Below, piece after piece: positions 53,785 through 63,560 of a stretch of DNA of 64,000 bases. The DNA is from Pseudonocardia endophytica (GTDB lineage: Bacteria; Actinomycetota; Actinomycetes; Mycobacteriales; Pseudonocardiaceae), in assembly GCF_004339565.1 (NCBI RefSeq), contig NZ_SMFZ01000001.1:992001-1056000 (forward strand). Reading direction: 5' to 3'. Numbering within the stretch: position 1 is the stretch's first letter; every line of letters starts with the position of its first letter. The notes under the pieces were generated by a model, which was not told where the DNA came from, did no database searches, and saw nothing but the letters and a program-made list of their open reading frames with translations. Position numbers and translations under genes: made by a program.

Positions 53785-54399
53785 TCACCACTCGATCCCC
53801 CGCTGCCCCTTCTGACCGGCGTCCATCGGGTGCTTCACCTTCGTGGTCTCCATGACGAGGTCGGCGGCCTCGATCAGCTCGGGCGCGGCGTCCCGCCCGG
53901 TGATGATCACGTGCTGGTGTCCCGGGCGGTTGACGAGCACGTCGACGACATCGTGCACGTCGATCCAGCCCCACTTCAGCGGGTAGGTGAACTCGTCGAG
54001 GACGTACACCCGGTGCTGTTCGGCGAGGATCCGGCGCCGGATCTCGGCCCACCCCTCCGCGGCGTCGGCCGCGTGGTCCTCCTCGTCGCCCCGCTTGCGC
54101 GACCAGCTCCAGCCCGCGCCCATCTTGTGCCACTCGACGGGCCCACCCTCGCCGGTCTGCTCGTGGACCCACCCGAGCGCGCGGAACGCCTCCTCCTCGC
54201 CGACCTTCCATTTCGCCGACTTCACGAACTGGAACACGCCGATCGACCAGCCCTGGTTCCAGCCGCGCAGTGCCATCCCGAACGCGGCCGTCGACTTGCC
54301 CTTCATCGCGCCGGTGTGCACCACCAGCAGGGGCCGGTTGCGACGCTGGCGGGTGGTCAGCCCGTCCTCGGGAACGCTCGTGACCTGTCCCTGCGGCAT
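53785..54399 (-). CDS. cobO: Cob(I)yrinic acid a,c-diamide adenosyltransferase
   Basis: 204 aa BtuR/CobO/CobP-type enzyme that attaches the adenosyl ligand to cobalt. P-loop VHTGAMKGKSTAAFGMALRG near residue 27, FQFVKSAKWKVGEE near 57, VLDEFTYPLKWGW near 128 and ITGRDAAPELIEAADLVMET near 163 are all standard. ATG 54399 with GGAGGAGCCG upstream. Third gene of the cob operon. Confidence 0.95.
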   Translation of the reverse strand: MPQGQVTSVPEDGLTTRQRRNRPLLVVHTGAMKGKSTAAFGMALRGWNQGWSIGVFQFVKSAKWKVGEEEAFRALGWVHEQTGEGGPVEWHKMGAGWSWSRKRGDEEDHAADAAEGWAEIRRRILAEQHRVYVLDEFTYPLKWGWIDVHDVVDVLVNRPGHQHVIITGRDAAPELIEAADLVMETTKVKHPMDAGQKGQRGIEW

Positions 54400-54411
54400 C
54401 GGCTCCTCCTT

Positions 54412-56643
54412 CTATGCGGCGCGTGCGGCGCGTGCGGCACGGACGACATCGCCGACGCCGTCCGCCGTCAGCTCGTCGAGCGTGACCACCGATCCGCCGG
54501 CGGCCGCGGCGAGCGGACCGGCCAGACCGAGCCGGACCGGCCCGGACTCGCAGTCGACGACGATGGTGTGCGTCCCGTCGGCACCCAGCAACCCGGCGGC
54601 GCGGCGGGCGTCGGCGACGGGGTCGGAGCCGGGACGCGCGGCGACGGTCGCGCGGCCGTCGGTCAGGAGCACGAGCAGCGGTCGGCGCTTCGGGTCACGC
54701 AGGCGCTCGGTCGCCAGCACGGCGCGGGCACGCAGCACGCCGTCCGCGAGCGGCGTCCGGCCCCCGGTGCGCAGGCGGGCGAGGCGGGCCTGCGCCGTCG
54801 GGACGCTCGACGTCGGCGGCAGCGCGACCTCGGCACCCGACGCCCGGAACGTCACCAACCCGACCTTGTCCCGGCGCTGGTAGGCGTCACGCAGCAGGCC
54901 GAGCACCGCGCCGGACACGGCCGTCATCCGCTTGCGCGCTGCCATCGAGCCGGACGCGTCGACGACGAACAGCACCAGGTTCCCCTCGCGCCCTTCACGT
55001 TCGGCGCGACGCAGGTCGGCGCGGGCGATGACGAGTCCGGCGCCGGTGCGGCCGCGCTCCCGCTGGTGCGGCGCGGCGGCGACGACCGTGGCGGGGACGT
55101 GCAGATCGGCGGCGCGTGTCGTGGCGCCGTCGGTCGGGCGGGTGACCCGGCCGGTGTCGGTGCGGGCCCGGGACCGACGACCCGGCGCCCCGGCACCGAG
55201 CCCCGGCACGGTGAACCGCCGGGCGGCCGATGGCCGGATCCGGGCCGCCGCACCGAGCGCGACGACACGTCCGTCTCCCCCGTCGCCGCCCCGCTGCTCG
55301 GCGCCGCCGGGCTCGGATCCACTCTCCCGTCGGTCGAGCGCTCCGCTCGCGCCGTCACGCTCGTCCGGAGCTCCGCTCGCGTCGTCGGAGCTCCCGGCCC
55401 CTGGCTGGTCGAGGGCTCCGTTCGTCCCACCCGTGGCGTCGGGTCCGCCGGGTGGCGTCGAGGCATCGTCCCCATCGGGCGCGGTGTCCTCGGCCGCGTT
55501 CGTGGCGTCCGCGTCCCCGGGCTCCGGGGTGCCGCCGTCCGGTGGTGTCGGGTCCGGGTCGTCGTCGACCTGCTCGGCCGCGTCGCGCATCGCCTCGTCG
55601 AGGTCCTTCTCGTCCAGGCCGGGCTCGTCGAACGGGTCGCGACGGCGGCGATGCGGCAACGCCAGCTTGGCCGCGACCCGCACGTCCTCCTCCGCGACGG
55701 CCTCGACGCCCCGCCAGGCGGCGTGTGCGGCGGCCGCGCGGGCCATCACCAGGTCGGCGCGCATGCCGTCGACGTCGAACGACGCGCAGACGGCGGCGAT
55801 CCGGCGCAGCTCGCGGTCGTCGACCCGCACGGAGCCGACGCGGGCCTGCGCGTCGGCGATCCGGCGCGCGACGTCCGCCTCCGCGTCGGCGAACGACGCC
55901 ACGAAACCCGCCGGGTCGTCGTCGAACGCGATCCGGCGACGCATCACCTCGGTCCGCGTACCGACATCACGCGAGGCGCGCACCTCGACGGTCAGGCCGA
56001 AGCGGTCGAGCAGCTGGGGGCGGAGCTCGCCCTCCTCCGGGTTCATCGTCCCGACCAGAAGGAACCGTGCCGCGTGCTCGACCGAGACACCGTCGCGCTC
56101 GACGTGCGCGCGACCCATGGCGGCGGCGTCGAGCAGCAGGTCGACGAGGTGGTCGTGCAGCAGGTTGACCTCGTCGACGTAGAGGACGCCGCGGTGCGCG
56201 TCGGCGAGCAGTCCCGGCTGGTAGGCCCGTTTGCCCTCGGACAGGGCGCGCTCCAGGTCCAGTGACCCGACGAGCCGGTCCTCGGTCGCGCCGACGGGCA
56301 GCTCCACGAGCCGCGCCGGCCGTGCCGTCACCCCGGAACCGGTGCGCGAGTGCTCGGGCGGGAGGCTGAGGTAGGTCGTCGGGTAGGGCGCGTCCGCGGG
56401 GTGCGGTCCGTCCGGGCACGACGGGTCCGGATCGGCCGGGTCGCAGGAGAACCGGCAGCCGTCGACCACCGGTACGTCCGGGAGCAGCGCCGACAACGCG
56501 CGCACCGCCGTCGACTTCGCGGTGCCCTTCTCCCCGCGGACCAGCACGCCGCCGACGCCCGGGTGCACGGCGTTGAGCAGCAGCGCCAGGCGGAGATCGT
56601 CGTGCCCGACGACGGCGGAGAACGGGAAGCGTGCGGCACTCAC
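54412..56643 (-). CDS. ChlD/CobT-like Mg/cobalt-chelatase AAA+ and VWA subunit
   Basis: 743 aa. Residues 1-330: AAA+ domain with Walker [16 protein letters not shown] near 37, Walker [14 protein letters not shown] near 150 and sensor [19 protein letters not shown]. Residues 340-500: acidic Gly/Asp/Pro-rich linker. Residues 530-743: von Willebrand A domain with [18 protein letters not shown]. This fusion is like Rv2850c and serves as ATPase part of a cobalt (or Mg) chelatase; the large CobN-type subunit is not in the window. GTG 56643 overlaps the cobQ stop. Confidence 0.88.
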   Translation of the reverse strand: MSAARFPFSAVVGHDDLRLALLLNAVHPGVGGVLVRGEKGTAKSTAVRALSALLPDVPVVDGCRFSCDPADPDPSCPDGPHPADAPYPTTYLSLPPEHSRTGSGVTARPARLVELPVGATEDRLVGSLDLERALSEGKRAYQPGLLADAHRGVLYVDEVNLLHDHLVDLLLDAAAMGRAHVERDGVSVEHAARFLLVGTMNPEEGELRPQLLDRFGLTVEVRASRDVGTRTEVMRRRIAFDDDPAGFVASFADAEADVARRIADAQARVGSVRVDDRELRRIAAVCASFDVDGMRADLVMARAAAAHAAWRGVEAVAEEDVRVAAKLALPHRRRRDPFDEPGLDEKDLDEAMRDAAEQVDDDPDPTPPDGGTPEPGDADATNAAEDTAPDGDDASTPPGGPDATGGTNGALDQPGAGSSDDASGAPDERDGASGALDRRESGSEPGGAEQRGGDGGDGRVVALGAAARIRPSAARRFTVPGLGAGAPGRRSRARTDTGRVTRPTDGATTRAADLHVPATVVAAAPHQRERGRTGAGLVIARADLRRAEREGREGNLVLFVVDASGSMAARKRMTAVSGAVLGLLRDAYQRRDKVGLVTFRASGAEVALPPTSSVPTAQARLARLRTGGRTPLADGVLRARAVLATERLRDPKRRPLLVLLTDGRATVAARPGSDPVADARRAAGLLGADGTHTIVVDCESGPVRLGLAGPLAAAAGGSVVTLDELTADGVGDVVRAARAARAA

Positions 56644-58172
56644 GGCGCAGACCTTGCCAGACCTGACGTCACGACCGGGAGATCCGCGGGCGCCCCATTT
56701 CTGATCACCTGCTCAAGTGCACCGGTGTCGAGGTGCTGTTCGACCAGGTCACCCAGCACGTCCGCCTGCCGCGTGCGCTCCGCGGCGAAGGACGTGTCGT
56801 CGGCCACCGTGAAACCGTCGCGGCGGGCCTCGGCGGCGAGCCGGGTGAGCAGGAGGCGGCGGAACGCGTCGTTCTCGGCGATCCCGTGCCAGTGCGTACC
56901 GAGCACGTGTCCGCGATCGGAGCCCTCCCCCTCGAGCATCGGCGCGTCCCCGGAGCGCACGACCCGTCCGTGGTGGATCTCGTACCCGGTGACCGGTACG
57001 CCCCACGCCGACCCCGACGGCGTCCCGAGATGCTTGTCCGGCTCGAACTCCACCTCCAGGTCGAGCAGGCCGAGACCGTCCACATCGGTCCCCGGCGCCG
57101 CCTCGACACCGTACGGGTCGCGGATCCGTGCACCCAGCATCTGGTAGCCGCCGCAGACTCCGAACACCGGCTTCCCGGCCTTCGCATGCGCGACGACGGC
57201 GTCGGCGAGTCCGCTGCGTCGCAACCAGTCCAGATCGGACACCGTGGACTTCGACCCCGGCAGCACGACGACGTCGGAGTCCAGCAGGCGCGACGGCTCG
57301 GTCACGTACCGGACGGCGACACCGGGCTCGCAGGCCATGGCCTCGGCGTCGGTGGCGTTCGAGATCCGCGGGAACCGGACGACGGCGACGCGCAGCCACT
57401 GCTCGCCACGCGGCGGTGCCGGGCGCCCGAGCACGCCGTCCGCGACGGCCGACAGCGAGTCCTCGGCGTCGAGCCACAGCCCGTCCGCCCAGGGGAGCAC
57501 GCCGAGCGTCGGGCGGCCGGTCAGCGCGCCGAGCTGGTCGAGGCCCGGGTCGAGCAGGCGGGGGTCGCCGCGGAACTTGTTGATCACGAAGCCGGCGACG
57601 AGCGCCTGGTCGGCGGGTTCCAGGACGGCGAGGGTGCCGAACAGATGGGCCAGTACCCCGCCACGGTCGATGTCGCCGACGACGATCACCGGCAGCCCCG
57701 CCCGTCGTGCCAGGCCCATGTTCGCCAGGTCGGTCGCCCGCAGGTTGATCTCGGCGGGCGAGCCGGCGCCCTCGCAGACGACGACGTCGTAGGTCGCCCG
57801 CAGCTCGGCCAGCGAGTCCGCGACGACGTCGGCCAGCGCGGCCGTCCGCGTCCGGTAGGACAGCGCGCTGACCTGACCGTCCGCCTTCCCGCGCACGACG
57901 ACCTGGGACGTCCGGTCGCTCCCCGGCTTGAGCAGCACCGGGTTCAGCGCGACCGACGGCTCGATCCCGCACGCGTGGGCCTGCATGGCCTGCGCCCGGC
58001 CGATCTCCCCGCCGTCCGGCGTGACGACCGAGTTGTTGCTCATGTTCTGCGCCTTGAACGGCGCCACCGACACGCCGCGGCGGCGCAGCCACCGGCAGAT
58101 GCCGGCGACGATGGCGCTCTTGCCGGCGTCCGACGTCGTCCCGGCGACGAGCACCGCACCCTTCGGATCCAC
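56640..58172 (-). CDS. cobQ: Cobyric acid synthase
   Basis: 510 aa. Amidates side chains b, d, e and g of adenosylcobyrinate diamide. P-loop [16 protein letters not shown] at residue 9, [12 protein letters not shown] near 38, [13 protein letters not shown] near 133, and a C-terminal class I glutaminase domain with [11 protein letters not shown] near 355 and EIHHGRV near 425. First gene of the minus-strand cob operon; GTG start 26 bp from the divergent SURF1 start. No riboswitch fits in this gap, so the operon lacks direct B12 control by RNA. Confidence 0.95.
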   Translation of the reverse strand: MDPKGAVLVAGTTSDAGKSAIVAGICRWLRRRGVSVAPFKAQNMSNNSVVTPDGGEIGRAQAMQAHACGIEPSVALNPVLLKPGSDRTSQVVVRGKADGQVSALSYRTRTAALADVVADSLAELRATYDVVVCEGAGSPAEINLRATDLANMGLARRAGLPVIVVGDIDRGGVLAHLFGTLAVLEPADQALVAGFVINKFRGDPRLLDPGLDQLGALTGRPTLGVLPWADGLWLDAEDSLSAVADGVLGRPAPPRGEQWLRVAVVRFPRISNATDAEAMACEPGVAVRYVTEPSRLLDSDVVVLPGSKSTVSDLDWLRRSGLADAVVAHAKAGKPVFGVCGGYQMLGARIRDPYGVEAAPGTDVDGLGLLDLEVEFEPDKHLGTPSGSAWGVPVTGYEIHHGRVVRSGDAPMLEGEGSDRGHVLGTHWHGIAENDAFRRLLLTRLAAEARRDGFTVADDTSFAAERTRQADVLGDLVEQHLDTGALEQVIRNGAPADLPVVTSGLARSAP

Positions 58173-58186
58173 CCACCCAGTATCGC

Positions 58187-58192
58187 TACCGT
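58187..58192 (+). promoter_or_regulatory. -10 box of leaderless SURF1 promoter
   Basis: TACCGT, six bases, ATG 58199; the six bases GGAGCC could also act as a weak ribosome site if transcription starts earlier. Confidence 0.45.
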
Positions 58193-58198
58193 GGAGCC

Positions 58199-59101
58199 AT
58201 GCGCTTTCTGCTGCGGCCCGGCTGGATCGCCCTGATCGTGGGCGTGCTGGCCTTCGTCGTGGCCTGCTACACGCTGCTCGCCCCCTGGCAGTTCGACCGG
58301 GAGAGCGAACGCGACGCCGCCCAGCGCGCGATCGACACGGCGAACACGACGCCCCCGGTGCCGTTCGCCACGCTCGTCCCCGGCGACGAGGTGCCCGCGG
58401 ACCTCGTCTGGCGGCAGGTGTCGCTGACCGGCGAGTTCCTGCCCGGCTCCGACGTGCTGGTCCGGCTGCGCACGCTGGACGGCGGTCCGGCGCTGGACGT
58501 GCTGACCGCGATGCGGCTGACCGACGGCCGGACCGTCACCGTCGACCGTGGGTCCGTCCCGGCGGTGGACCGCGGCATCCCCACGTTCGCGCCGGCACCG
58601 ACCGGCCAGGTCACCGTCGAGGGCCGCCTGCGCACGAACGAGACCGATCCGAACAGCCGACCGCCGCTGCGGGACGCCGCCGTCCCGCAGGTCTACGCGA
58701 TGGACTCCCGGGAGTTGGCTGCCGCGACCGGCCTGACCCCGCTGTCCGGCGTGGTCACCCTGTCGGCCGGCACGCCCGGCGTGCTGCGCGCGATCCCGGT
58801 CGAGGTCCCGACGGGCGGCGCACCGTTCACGAACTTCTCCTACGCGCTGCAGTGGATCACGTTCGGAGCCGTCGCGATCGTCGCACTGGGGATCTTCATC
58901 CGCCTGGAGCTGTTGCAGCGCAAGGGAACGCGCACGAGCCGAGGCTCGCTCCGGGACGCCCTGTCCGGGCGGGACGAGGACGGGCCCGACGGCGCGGACG
59001 GGCCGGGGACGCCAGCTGGATCGGCCGGGCAGGACGCGGGTGCCGCCGCGGGTGAGGCGGGACGCTCCGGCGACGACCGGGCCGGCTCCGGCCGCTCCTG
59101 A
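58199..59101 (+). CDS. SURF1-family protein
   Basis: 300 aa. N-terminal membrane helix ([20 protein letters not shown]) ending in PWQFDRE, a conserved SURF1 loop. Extracytoplasmic domain residues 35-215 with [15 protein letters not shown] and [10 protein letters not shown], then a second helix ([20 protein letters not shown]) containing the LQWITF motif. The tail of 55 residues is hydrophilic. SURF1 assists assembly of heme a into cytochrome c oxidase, fitting the aa3 oxidase represented by ctaE. Lies between cobQ and cobD. Confidence 0.9.
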   Translation: MRFLLRPGWIALIVGVLAFVVACYTLLAPWQFDRESERDAAQRAIDTANTTPPVPFATLVPGDEVPADLVWRQVSLTGEFLPGSDVLVRLRTLDGGPALDVLTAMRLTDGRTVTVDRGSVPAVDRGIPTFAPAPTGQVTVEGRLRTNETDPNSRPPLRDAAVPQVYAMDSRELAAATGLTPLSGVVTLSAGTPGVLRAIPVEVPTGGAPFTNFSYALQWITFGAVAIVALGIFIRLELLQRKGTRTSRGSLRDALSGRDEDGPDGADGPGTPAGSAGQDAGAAAGEAGRSGDDRAGSGRS

Positions 59102-59119
59102 CCCACCCGTCCCGGAGCT

Positions 59120-59180
59120 TGATCAGCGCAGTCGGTCGGATCGCGCCACCGGTGGCGCCCCGCTGCCGATCCCGCCGATC
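59120..59180. repeat. Imperfect palindrome after SURF1
   Basis: Core GCGCCACCGGTGGCGC (59143-59158) is a perfect 16-bp palindrome; weaker flanking pairs lead out to TGATC/GATCA. Similar in build to the elements after fadD15 and dinB. Confidence 0.65.
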
Positions 59181-59220
59181 ATGACGTCGGCGCCCGCCCG
59201 GTCACAGCGACATCCCCACC

Positions 59221-59274
59221 GAGATGCGCGTCATGGTTCCGCGGGACCGTCGAATCAACCATGAGGCGCATCTC
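59221..59274. terminator. 18-bp hairpin between convergent SURF1 and cobD
   Basis: GAGATGCGCGTCATGGTT (59221-59238) pairs with AACCATGAGGCGCATCTC (59257-59274) at 17 of 18 positions. The right arm includes the last codons of cobD. Confidence 0.8.
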
Positions 59275-60259
59275 GCGAGGATGGGCCCGGCGCCACGGGC
59301 AGCGGCAGGGCGACGGCCGTCGCGGCGGCGATTGCGGTGGCGGACCACCCGAGCAGGCGGGACAGACGGGCGGCACGCCGGAGGTCGGCCGCAGCCGGGG
59401 CGCGGCCGTCGCCGAGGGTCGGGCGGTTCTCGGCCCCGTACGCGTACTGCGTCCGACCGCCCAGGCGCAGGCCGAGCGCGCCGGCGGCGGTGGCCTCGAC
59501 CGGACCGGCGTTCGGGCTCGGGTGCCCGGGCGCGTCCCGCCGCCAGGCCCGCACCGCGTCGGACGGGCGGCCGCCGACGAGCGGGGCGACCACCACCGTC
59601 AGGAGAGCGGTGAGCCGGGCCGGGACGAGGTTGACCACGTCGTCCACCCGTGCCGCGACCCGGCCGAAACGGCCGTACCGCGCCGACCGGTACCCGACCA
59701 TCGCGTCCAGCGTGTTGACCGCCCGGTACCCGAGCAGGCCGGGCACGCCCGCGACGGCACCCCAGAACAGCGGCGCGACGACGGCGTCGGAGGTGTTCTC
59801 CGCCAACGACTCCACGCCCGCCCGCGCCATCCCGGCCGCGTCCAGCAGCTCCGGGTCGCGGGCACACAGGTGCGGGATCCGGGTCCGCGCTGCGCCCAGG
59901 TCGCCGGACTCGAGGGACCGGCCGAGCGCCTCCCCCTCGCGGACCAGGGACGTCCCGCCGAGTACGGCCCAGGTCGCGGCCGCGACGACGAGGCACTCCC
60001 CGGCGGCCCGGTGATCACGAGTGCGCAGCGAGGGAGCGGCGACGGCCCGCTCGGCCAGCACGCCGAGTCCCACCGCTCCCCCGGTCAGGACCCCCGCGAA
60101 GAGCGCACCGGCGGGCACCGAGTCGCGCCACAGCCGTCGTTCCAGGGTCGAGGAGATGGACCCGAACGCCGCCACGGGGTGCCCGCGCCGTGGATCACCG
60201 AACGCCGCGTCCGCCAGGACGCCGATCACCAGCCCGGCCGCCCGGGCACGTACGCGCAC
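59255..60259 (-). CDS. cobD: Adenosylcobinamide-phosphate synthase
   Basis: 334 aa CbiB/CobD membrane protein that joins the aminopropanol arm to adenosylcobyric acid. Typical blocks: LADAAFGDPRRGHPVAAFG at the N-terminus, SLAENTSDAVVAPLFWGAVAG near 160, RAVNTLDAMVGYRS near 190, DDVVNLVPARLTALL near 215 and SPNAGPVEATAAGALG near 260. Start GTG 60259 chosen because TAGCGT lies seven bases upstream (leaderless); an ATG 54 bases earlier would run into the divergent promoter. Separated from the main cob operon by SURF1. Confidence 0.92.
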   Translation of the reverse strand: MRVRARAAGLVIGVLADAAFGDPRRGHPVAAFGSISSTLERRLWRDSVPAGALFAGVLTGGAVGLGVLAERAVAAPSLRTRDHRAAGECLVVAAATWAVLGGTSLVREGEALGRSLESGDLGAARTRIPHLCARDPELLDAAGMARAGVESLAENTSDAVVAPLFWGAVAGVPGLLGYRAVNTLDAMVGYRSARYGRFGRVAARVDDVVNLVPARLTALLTVVVAPLVGGRPSDAVRAWRRDAPGHPSPNAGPVEATAAGALGLRLGGRTQYAYGAENRPTLGDGRAPAAADLRRAARLSRLLGWSATAIAAATAVALPLPVAPGPSSRDAPHG

Positions 60260-60311
60260 CGCCCGGACGCTACGGGCGCGGGCCGACCGTCGAGCAGGCA
60301 GGATCAGATGC

Positions 60312-60941
60312 ATGCGCAAGGACCTGACCCCGGACGAGATGGGCGCCGGCCCGTTCTACAAGCTGCTGACCAGCGTCGTCGTCCCGCGGCCGATCGCGTG
60401 GGTGTCCACCCGCTCGGCGGGTGGGGTGAACAACCTCGCCCCGCACTCGTTCTTCACGGTGGCGTGCGTGGACCCGCCGGTGCTGCAGTTCACGTCGGTC
60501 GGGAGGAAGGACTCGCTGCGCAACGTGTCCGAGACGCGCGAGTTCGTGATCTGCCTGGCCACCGAGCCGATGTTCGAGAAGATCAACGCGACGGCGACCG
60601 ACTTCCCGTCGGAGATCAGCGAGTTCGCCGAGGTCGGGCTCACCGAGGAGCCGAGCGCGACGGTCACGCCGCCGCGGGTCGCCGAGTCACCCGTCGCGCT
60701 GGAGTGTGTGCTGCACGCGAACATCGAGCTGGGGAACTCCACGGCCGTGATGGGCCGGGTCACGCACGCCGCGATCGACTCCGACGTGTTCGTCACCGAC
60801 GAGCGCGGCACCACGCTCCCGGACATCCACCGGCTGGCGCCCCTCGCCCGCCTCGGCCGCAACGAGTGGTCGAGGCTGGGCGAGGTGCTGGAGATCACGC
60901 GGATCGCCTACCGGGACTGGCCCGGCCACTTCGGCGAATAG
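60312..60941 (+). CDS. Flavin reductase-like (FMN-binding split barrel) protein
   Basis: 209 aa. LLTSVVVPRPIAWVST, NNLAPHSFFTVACVDPPVLQF and RNVSETREFVICLAT are hallmark strands of the flavin-reductase-like domain. The LAPHS-F loop binds FMN. It may supply reduced flavin or act as an oxidoreductase on its own. ATG 60312 with GGCAGGA upstream. Convergent with the acyl-CoA synthetase, 9 bp between stops. Confidence 0.87.
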   Translation: MRKDLTPDEMGAGPFYKLLTSVVVPRPIAWVSTRSAGGVNNLAPHSFFTVACVDPPVLQFTSVGRKDSLRNVSETREFVICLATEPMFEKINATATDFPSEISEFAEVGLTEEPSATVTPPRVAESPVALECVLHANIELGNSTAVMGRVTHAAIDSDVFVTDERGTTLPDIHRLAPLARLGRNEWSRLGEVLEITRIAYRDWPGHFGE

Positions 60942-60950
60942 CGCAGAGGG

Positions 60951-62642
60951 TCAGAGCGTGTACTCCGTGGCGGGCTTCGCCTCCGGGTCCGCGTGCAGCT
61001 CGTCCTCGCGTCCGCGCAGCTCCACCCGACGGATCTTGCCGGAGATCGTCTTCGGCAGCTCGAAGAACTCCAGGCGGCGGACCCGCTTGTATGGCGCGAG
61101 GTTGTCGTAGGCGAACTGCAGGATGTCCTTCGCCGTCTGTTCGGTCGGCTCGTGCCCGGACGTCAGCACGACGTACGCCTTCGGCACGGCCAGGCGCACC
61201 GGGTCCGGCGACGGCACGACGGCGGCCTCGGCGACGGCCGGGTGCTCGATCAGCACGCTCTCCAGCTCGAACGGGCTGATCCGGTAGTCGCTGGCCTTGA
61301 ACACGTCGTCGGCGCGGCCCACGTAGGTGATGTAGCCGTTCTCGTCGCGGCTGCCGACGTCGCCGGTGTGGTAAAAGCCACCCGCCATCGCCTCGGCGTT
61401 GCGCTCCGGGTCGTCGGCGTAGCCGACCATCAGCCCGGTCGGGCGGTGGTCCAGGTCGAGGCAGATCTCGCCCTCGTCGCCGACCTGGCCGGTCGCCGGG
61501 TCCACCAGCGCGACGACGAAGCCCGGGATCGGCCGGCCCATCGAGCCCGGCTTGAGGTGCGCGCCGGGCGGGTTGCCGATCTGCACGCTGGACTCGGTCT
61601 GCCCGAACCCGTCGCGGATCTTGAGGTTCCAGGCCCGCTCGACCTGCTCGATCACCTCGGGGTTCAGCGGCTCCCCCGCTCCGACGACCTTCTGCGGCGG
61701 GGTCCTCAGCGCGGACAGGTCGGACTGGATCAGCATGCGCCACACGGTCGGCGGTGCGCAGAAGCTGTTCACGCCGCAGCTCTCCAGCACGGACAGGACC
61801 GACTCCGCGTCGAACTTGGCGTAGTTCATCACCAGCACGGTCGCCTCGGCGATCCACGGCGCGAACACGTTGGACCACGCGTGCTTCGCCCAGCCCGGCG
61901 ACGAGATGTTCAGGTGGACGTCACCCGGCTCCAGGCCGATCCAGTACATCGTCGACAGGTGACCGACCGGGTAGGACACGTGCGTGTGCTCGACGAGCTT
62001 CGGCTTCGCCGTGGTGCCGGACGTGAAGTACAGCAGGAGCGTGTCCGACGCCTTCGTCACGCCGTCGGGCTCGAACGTCGCGTCCGCGTCGTAGGCCTGG
62101 CCGGAGTAGTCCGCCCAGCCGTCCGGGGCACCGCGCACGGAGATCTTCGTGTAGTCGCCGGCGACGTCGTCGAACTTCGCGGCGTCGGCCGCGCCGACGA
62201 CGACGTGCTTCGCGTGCCCCCGGTCCACCCGGTCCTGCAGGTCGGACGCGGTGAGCAGCGTCGTCGCCGGGATGACCACGGCGCCCAGCTTCATCGCGGC
62301 CAGCAGCGTCTCCCACAGCTCCAGCTGGTTGCCGAGCATCAGGATGATCCGGTCGCCGCGGCCGACGCCCTGGCTGCGCAGCCAGTTCGCGACCCGGTTC
62401 GAGCGCTCGGCCAGCTCGGCGTAGGTCCAGTGCGCGGACGACCCGTCGCCCTCGACGATCCACAGTGCACGACGGGCGCCGCGCTCCGGATCGGCCGCGA
62501 CGGCGTCGAAGTGGTCGAGCGCGAAGTTGAACTCGTCGAGCTCCGGCCACCGGAAGTCCCGGTAGGCCGTCTCGTAGTCCTCGCGGTGGGTGAGCAGGAA
62601 GTCCCGGGCCGTGTAGAAGGCCTCGCCCGCCGTTCCAGCCAT
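60951..62642 (-). CDS. AMP-dependent acyl/aryl-CoA synthetase
   Basis: 563 aa. AMP-binding YFTSGTTAKPKLVEHTH near residue 205, GAGEPLNPEVIEQ near 315, DGFGQTESSVQIGNP near 340, GFYHTGDVGSRDENGYITYVGRAD in parts near 430 and the catalytic C-terminal lysine in LPKTISGKIRRVELR near 535. The N-terminal block and QTES signature resemble medium-chain acyl- or benzoate-CoA ligases rather than FadD15. ATG 62642 with AAGGA nine bases upstream (TTG 62648 alternative). Substrate not determinable. Confidence 0.9.
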   Translation of the reverse strand: MAGTAGEAFYTARDFLLTHREDYETAYRDFRWPELDEFNFALDHFDAVAADPERGARRALWIVEGDGSSAHWTYAELAERSNRVANWLRSQGVGRGDRIILMLGNQLELWETLLAAMKLGAVVIPATTLLTASDLQDRVDRGHAKHVVVGAADAAKFDDVAGDYTKISVRGAPDGWADYSGQAYDADATFEPDGVTKASDTLLLYFTSGTTAKPKLVEHTHVSYPVGHLSTMYWIGLEPGDVHLNISSPGWAKHAWSNVFAPWIAEATVLVMNYAKFDAESVLSVLESCGVNSFCAPPTVWRMLIQSDLSALRTPPQKVVGAGEPLNPEVIEQVERAWNLKIRDGFGQTESSVQIGNPPGAHLKPGSMGRPIPGFVVALVDPATGQVGDEGEICLDLDHRPTGLMVGYADDPERNAEAMAGGFYHTGDVGSRDENGYITYVGRADDVFKASDYRISPFELESVLIEHPAVAEAAVVPSPDPVRLAVPKAYVVLTSGHEPTEQTAKDILQFAYDNLAPYKRVRRLEFFELPKTISGKIRRVELRGREDELHADPEAKPATEYTL

Positions 62643-62766
62643 CGTCAAGAGTCCTTCCTCGTGGCCGTCGTCGATCGGACCCTAACGACGGACGCGGCGG
62701 ATCCACACCCGGACGTGGCGTCGCGTCGCCCCTACGGGGACCGGTCGCGGCTCTACGGTGATCCGC

Positions 62767-63375
62767 GTGACCGCGTCGCCGCCCTCGCGCACCCCCGCAC
62801 GGACAGCCACGCGCCCGTACCCGGCGCGCACCGCGTTGCGGTACGCGCTGGTGGTGACGGCCGGGCTGGTCCTGCTGCTGGTCCTGATCGCCGGGTGCGG
62901 TGCCACGCCGCTGCCCGCGGCGGCGCCGTCGACGATCGCGCCGACCACCCCGACACCTCCGCCGCCCACGACGACGGCAGCCCCGACGACGACGCAGGAA
63001 CCGACCACGGAACCGACCACGGAGCCGACCACCCGGAAGCCCGAGGGGACGCCCGCCCCGGCGCCGCACGCCGCCGCGCCGAAGCAGGGCGCACCGGTGC
63101 CGATCTGGCCTGCGACCGACACCGTGTCCGCCCGGCGCCTGCAGGACCAGGTCGACGGCGGCCGCCAGCCGTGGCTGCTCGACCCGACCGAGGTCGCCGT
63201 GTCCTACGCGGGTTCCGAGCTCGGCTACCGCAACCCCGGTGTGTTCACGCTCGCGCCGGGCCGCGTCGACGTCCAGGACGGGACGACGCCGCGCAAGGCG
63301 ACGATCACGCTCGGACAGACGGTCCGCAAGGGCGACGGCGGGATCTGGCTGGTGACCGGCGTGCAGCGCCGCTGA
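62767..63375 (+). CDS. Putative lipoprotein with Thr/Pro-rich stalk
   Basis: 202 aa from GTG 62767 (TACGGT box seven bases upstream; GTG 62758 is possible). A basic N-terminus precedes a hydrophobic stretch YALVVTAGLVLLLVLIAGCG with a lipobox-like LIAGC. Then a 55-residue Pro/Thr stalk, and a folded domain of about 90 residues (VSARRLQDQVDGGRQPWLLD, LGQTVRKGDGGIWLVTGVQRR). Likely anchored outside the membrane. No family recognised; the domain has the look of actinobacterial envelope proteins of unknown role. Confidence 0.65.
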   Translation: MTASPPSRTPARTATRPYPARTALRYALVVTAGLVLLLVLIAGCGATPLPAAAPSTIAPTTPTPPPPTTTAAPTTTQEPTTEPTTEPTTRKPEGTPAPAPHAAAPKQGAPVPIWPATDTVSARRLQDQVDGGRQPWLLDPTEVAVSYAGSELGYRNPGVFTLAPGRVDVQDGTTPRKATITLGQTVRKGDGGIWLVTGVQRR

Positions 63376-63460
63376 TCCGTGAGGCACACCACACGCCGGT
63401 GAGGCATTTCATCACTCTGAGGTACGGGGAGGGGCCCGTTTGTGCGTCGAACGGGTGAAT

Positions 63461-63466
63461 TAAGGT
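63461..63466 (+). promoter_or_regulatory. -10 box upstream of the SsgA-like gene
   Basis: TAAGGT just after an inverted repeat CCCGTT-N9-AACGGG (63436-63456). Transcription would begin near 63473, giving an 88-base leader. Confidence 0.45.
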
Positions 63467-63472
63467 CACGTC

Positions 63473-63511
63473 GTGCAGCGCGCAGGCACCCGGCAGCGAT
63501 GTTCCTCCTGA
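63473..63511 (+). CDS. Possible 12-residue leaderless upstream ORF
   Basis: GTG six bases after TAAGGT, encoding MQRAGTRQRCSS and a TGA. It lies 49 bases before the SsgA-like start. Could be a leader peptide or chance. Confidence 0.25.
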   Translation: MQRAGTRQRCSS

Positions 63512-63560
63512 CGCCGCCGACACCCGGTGCAGCAGAACGGCCCGAGGAGACCCCACCGCC

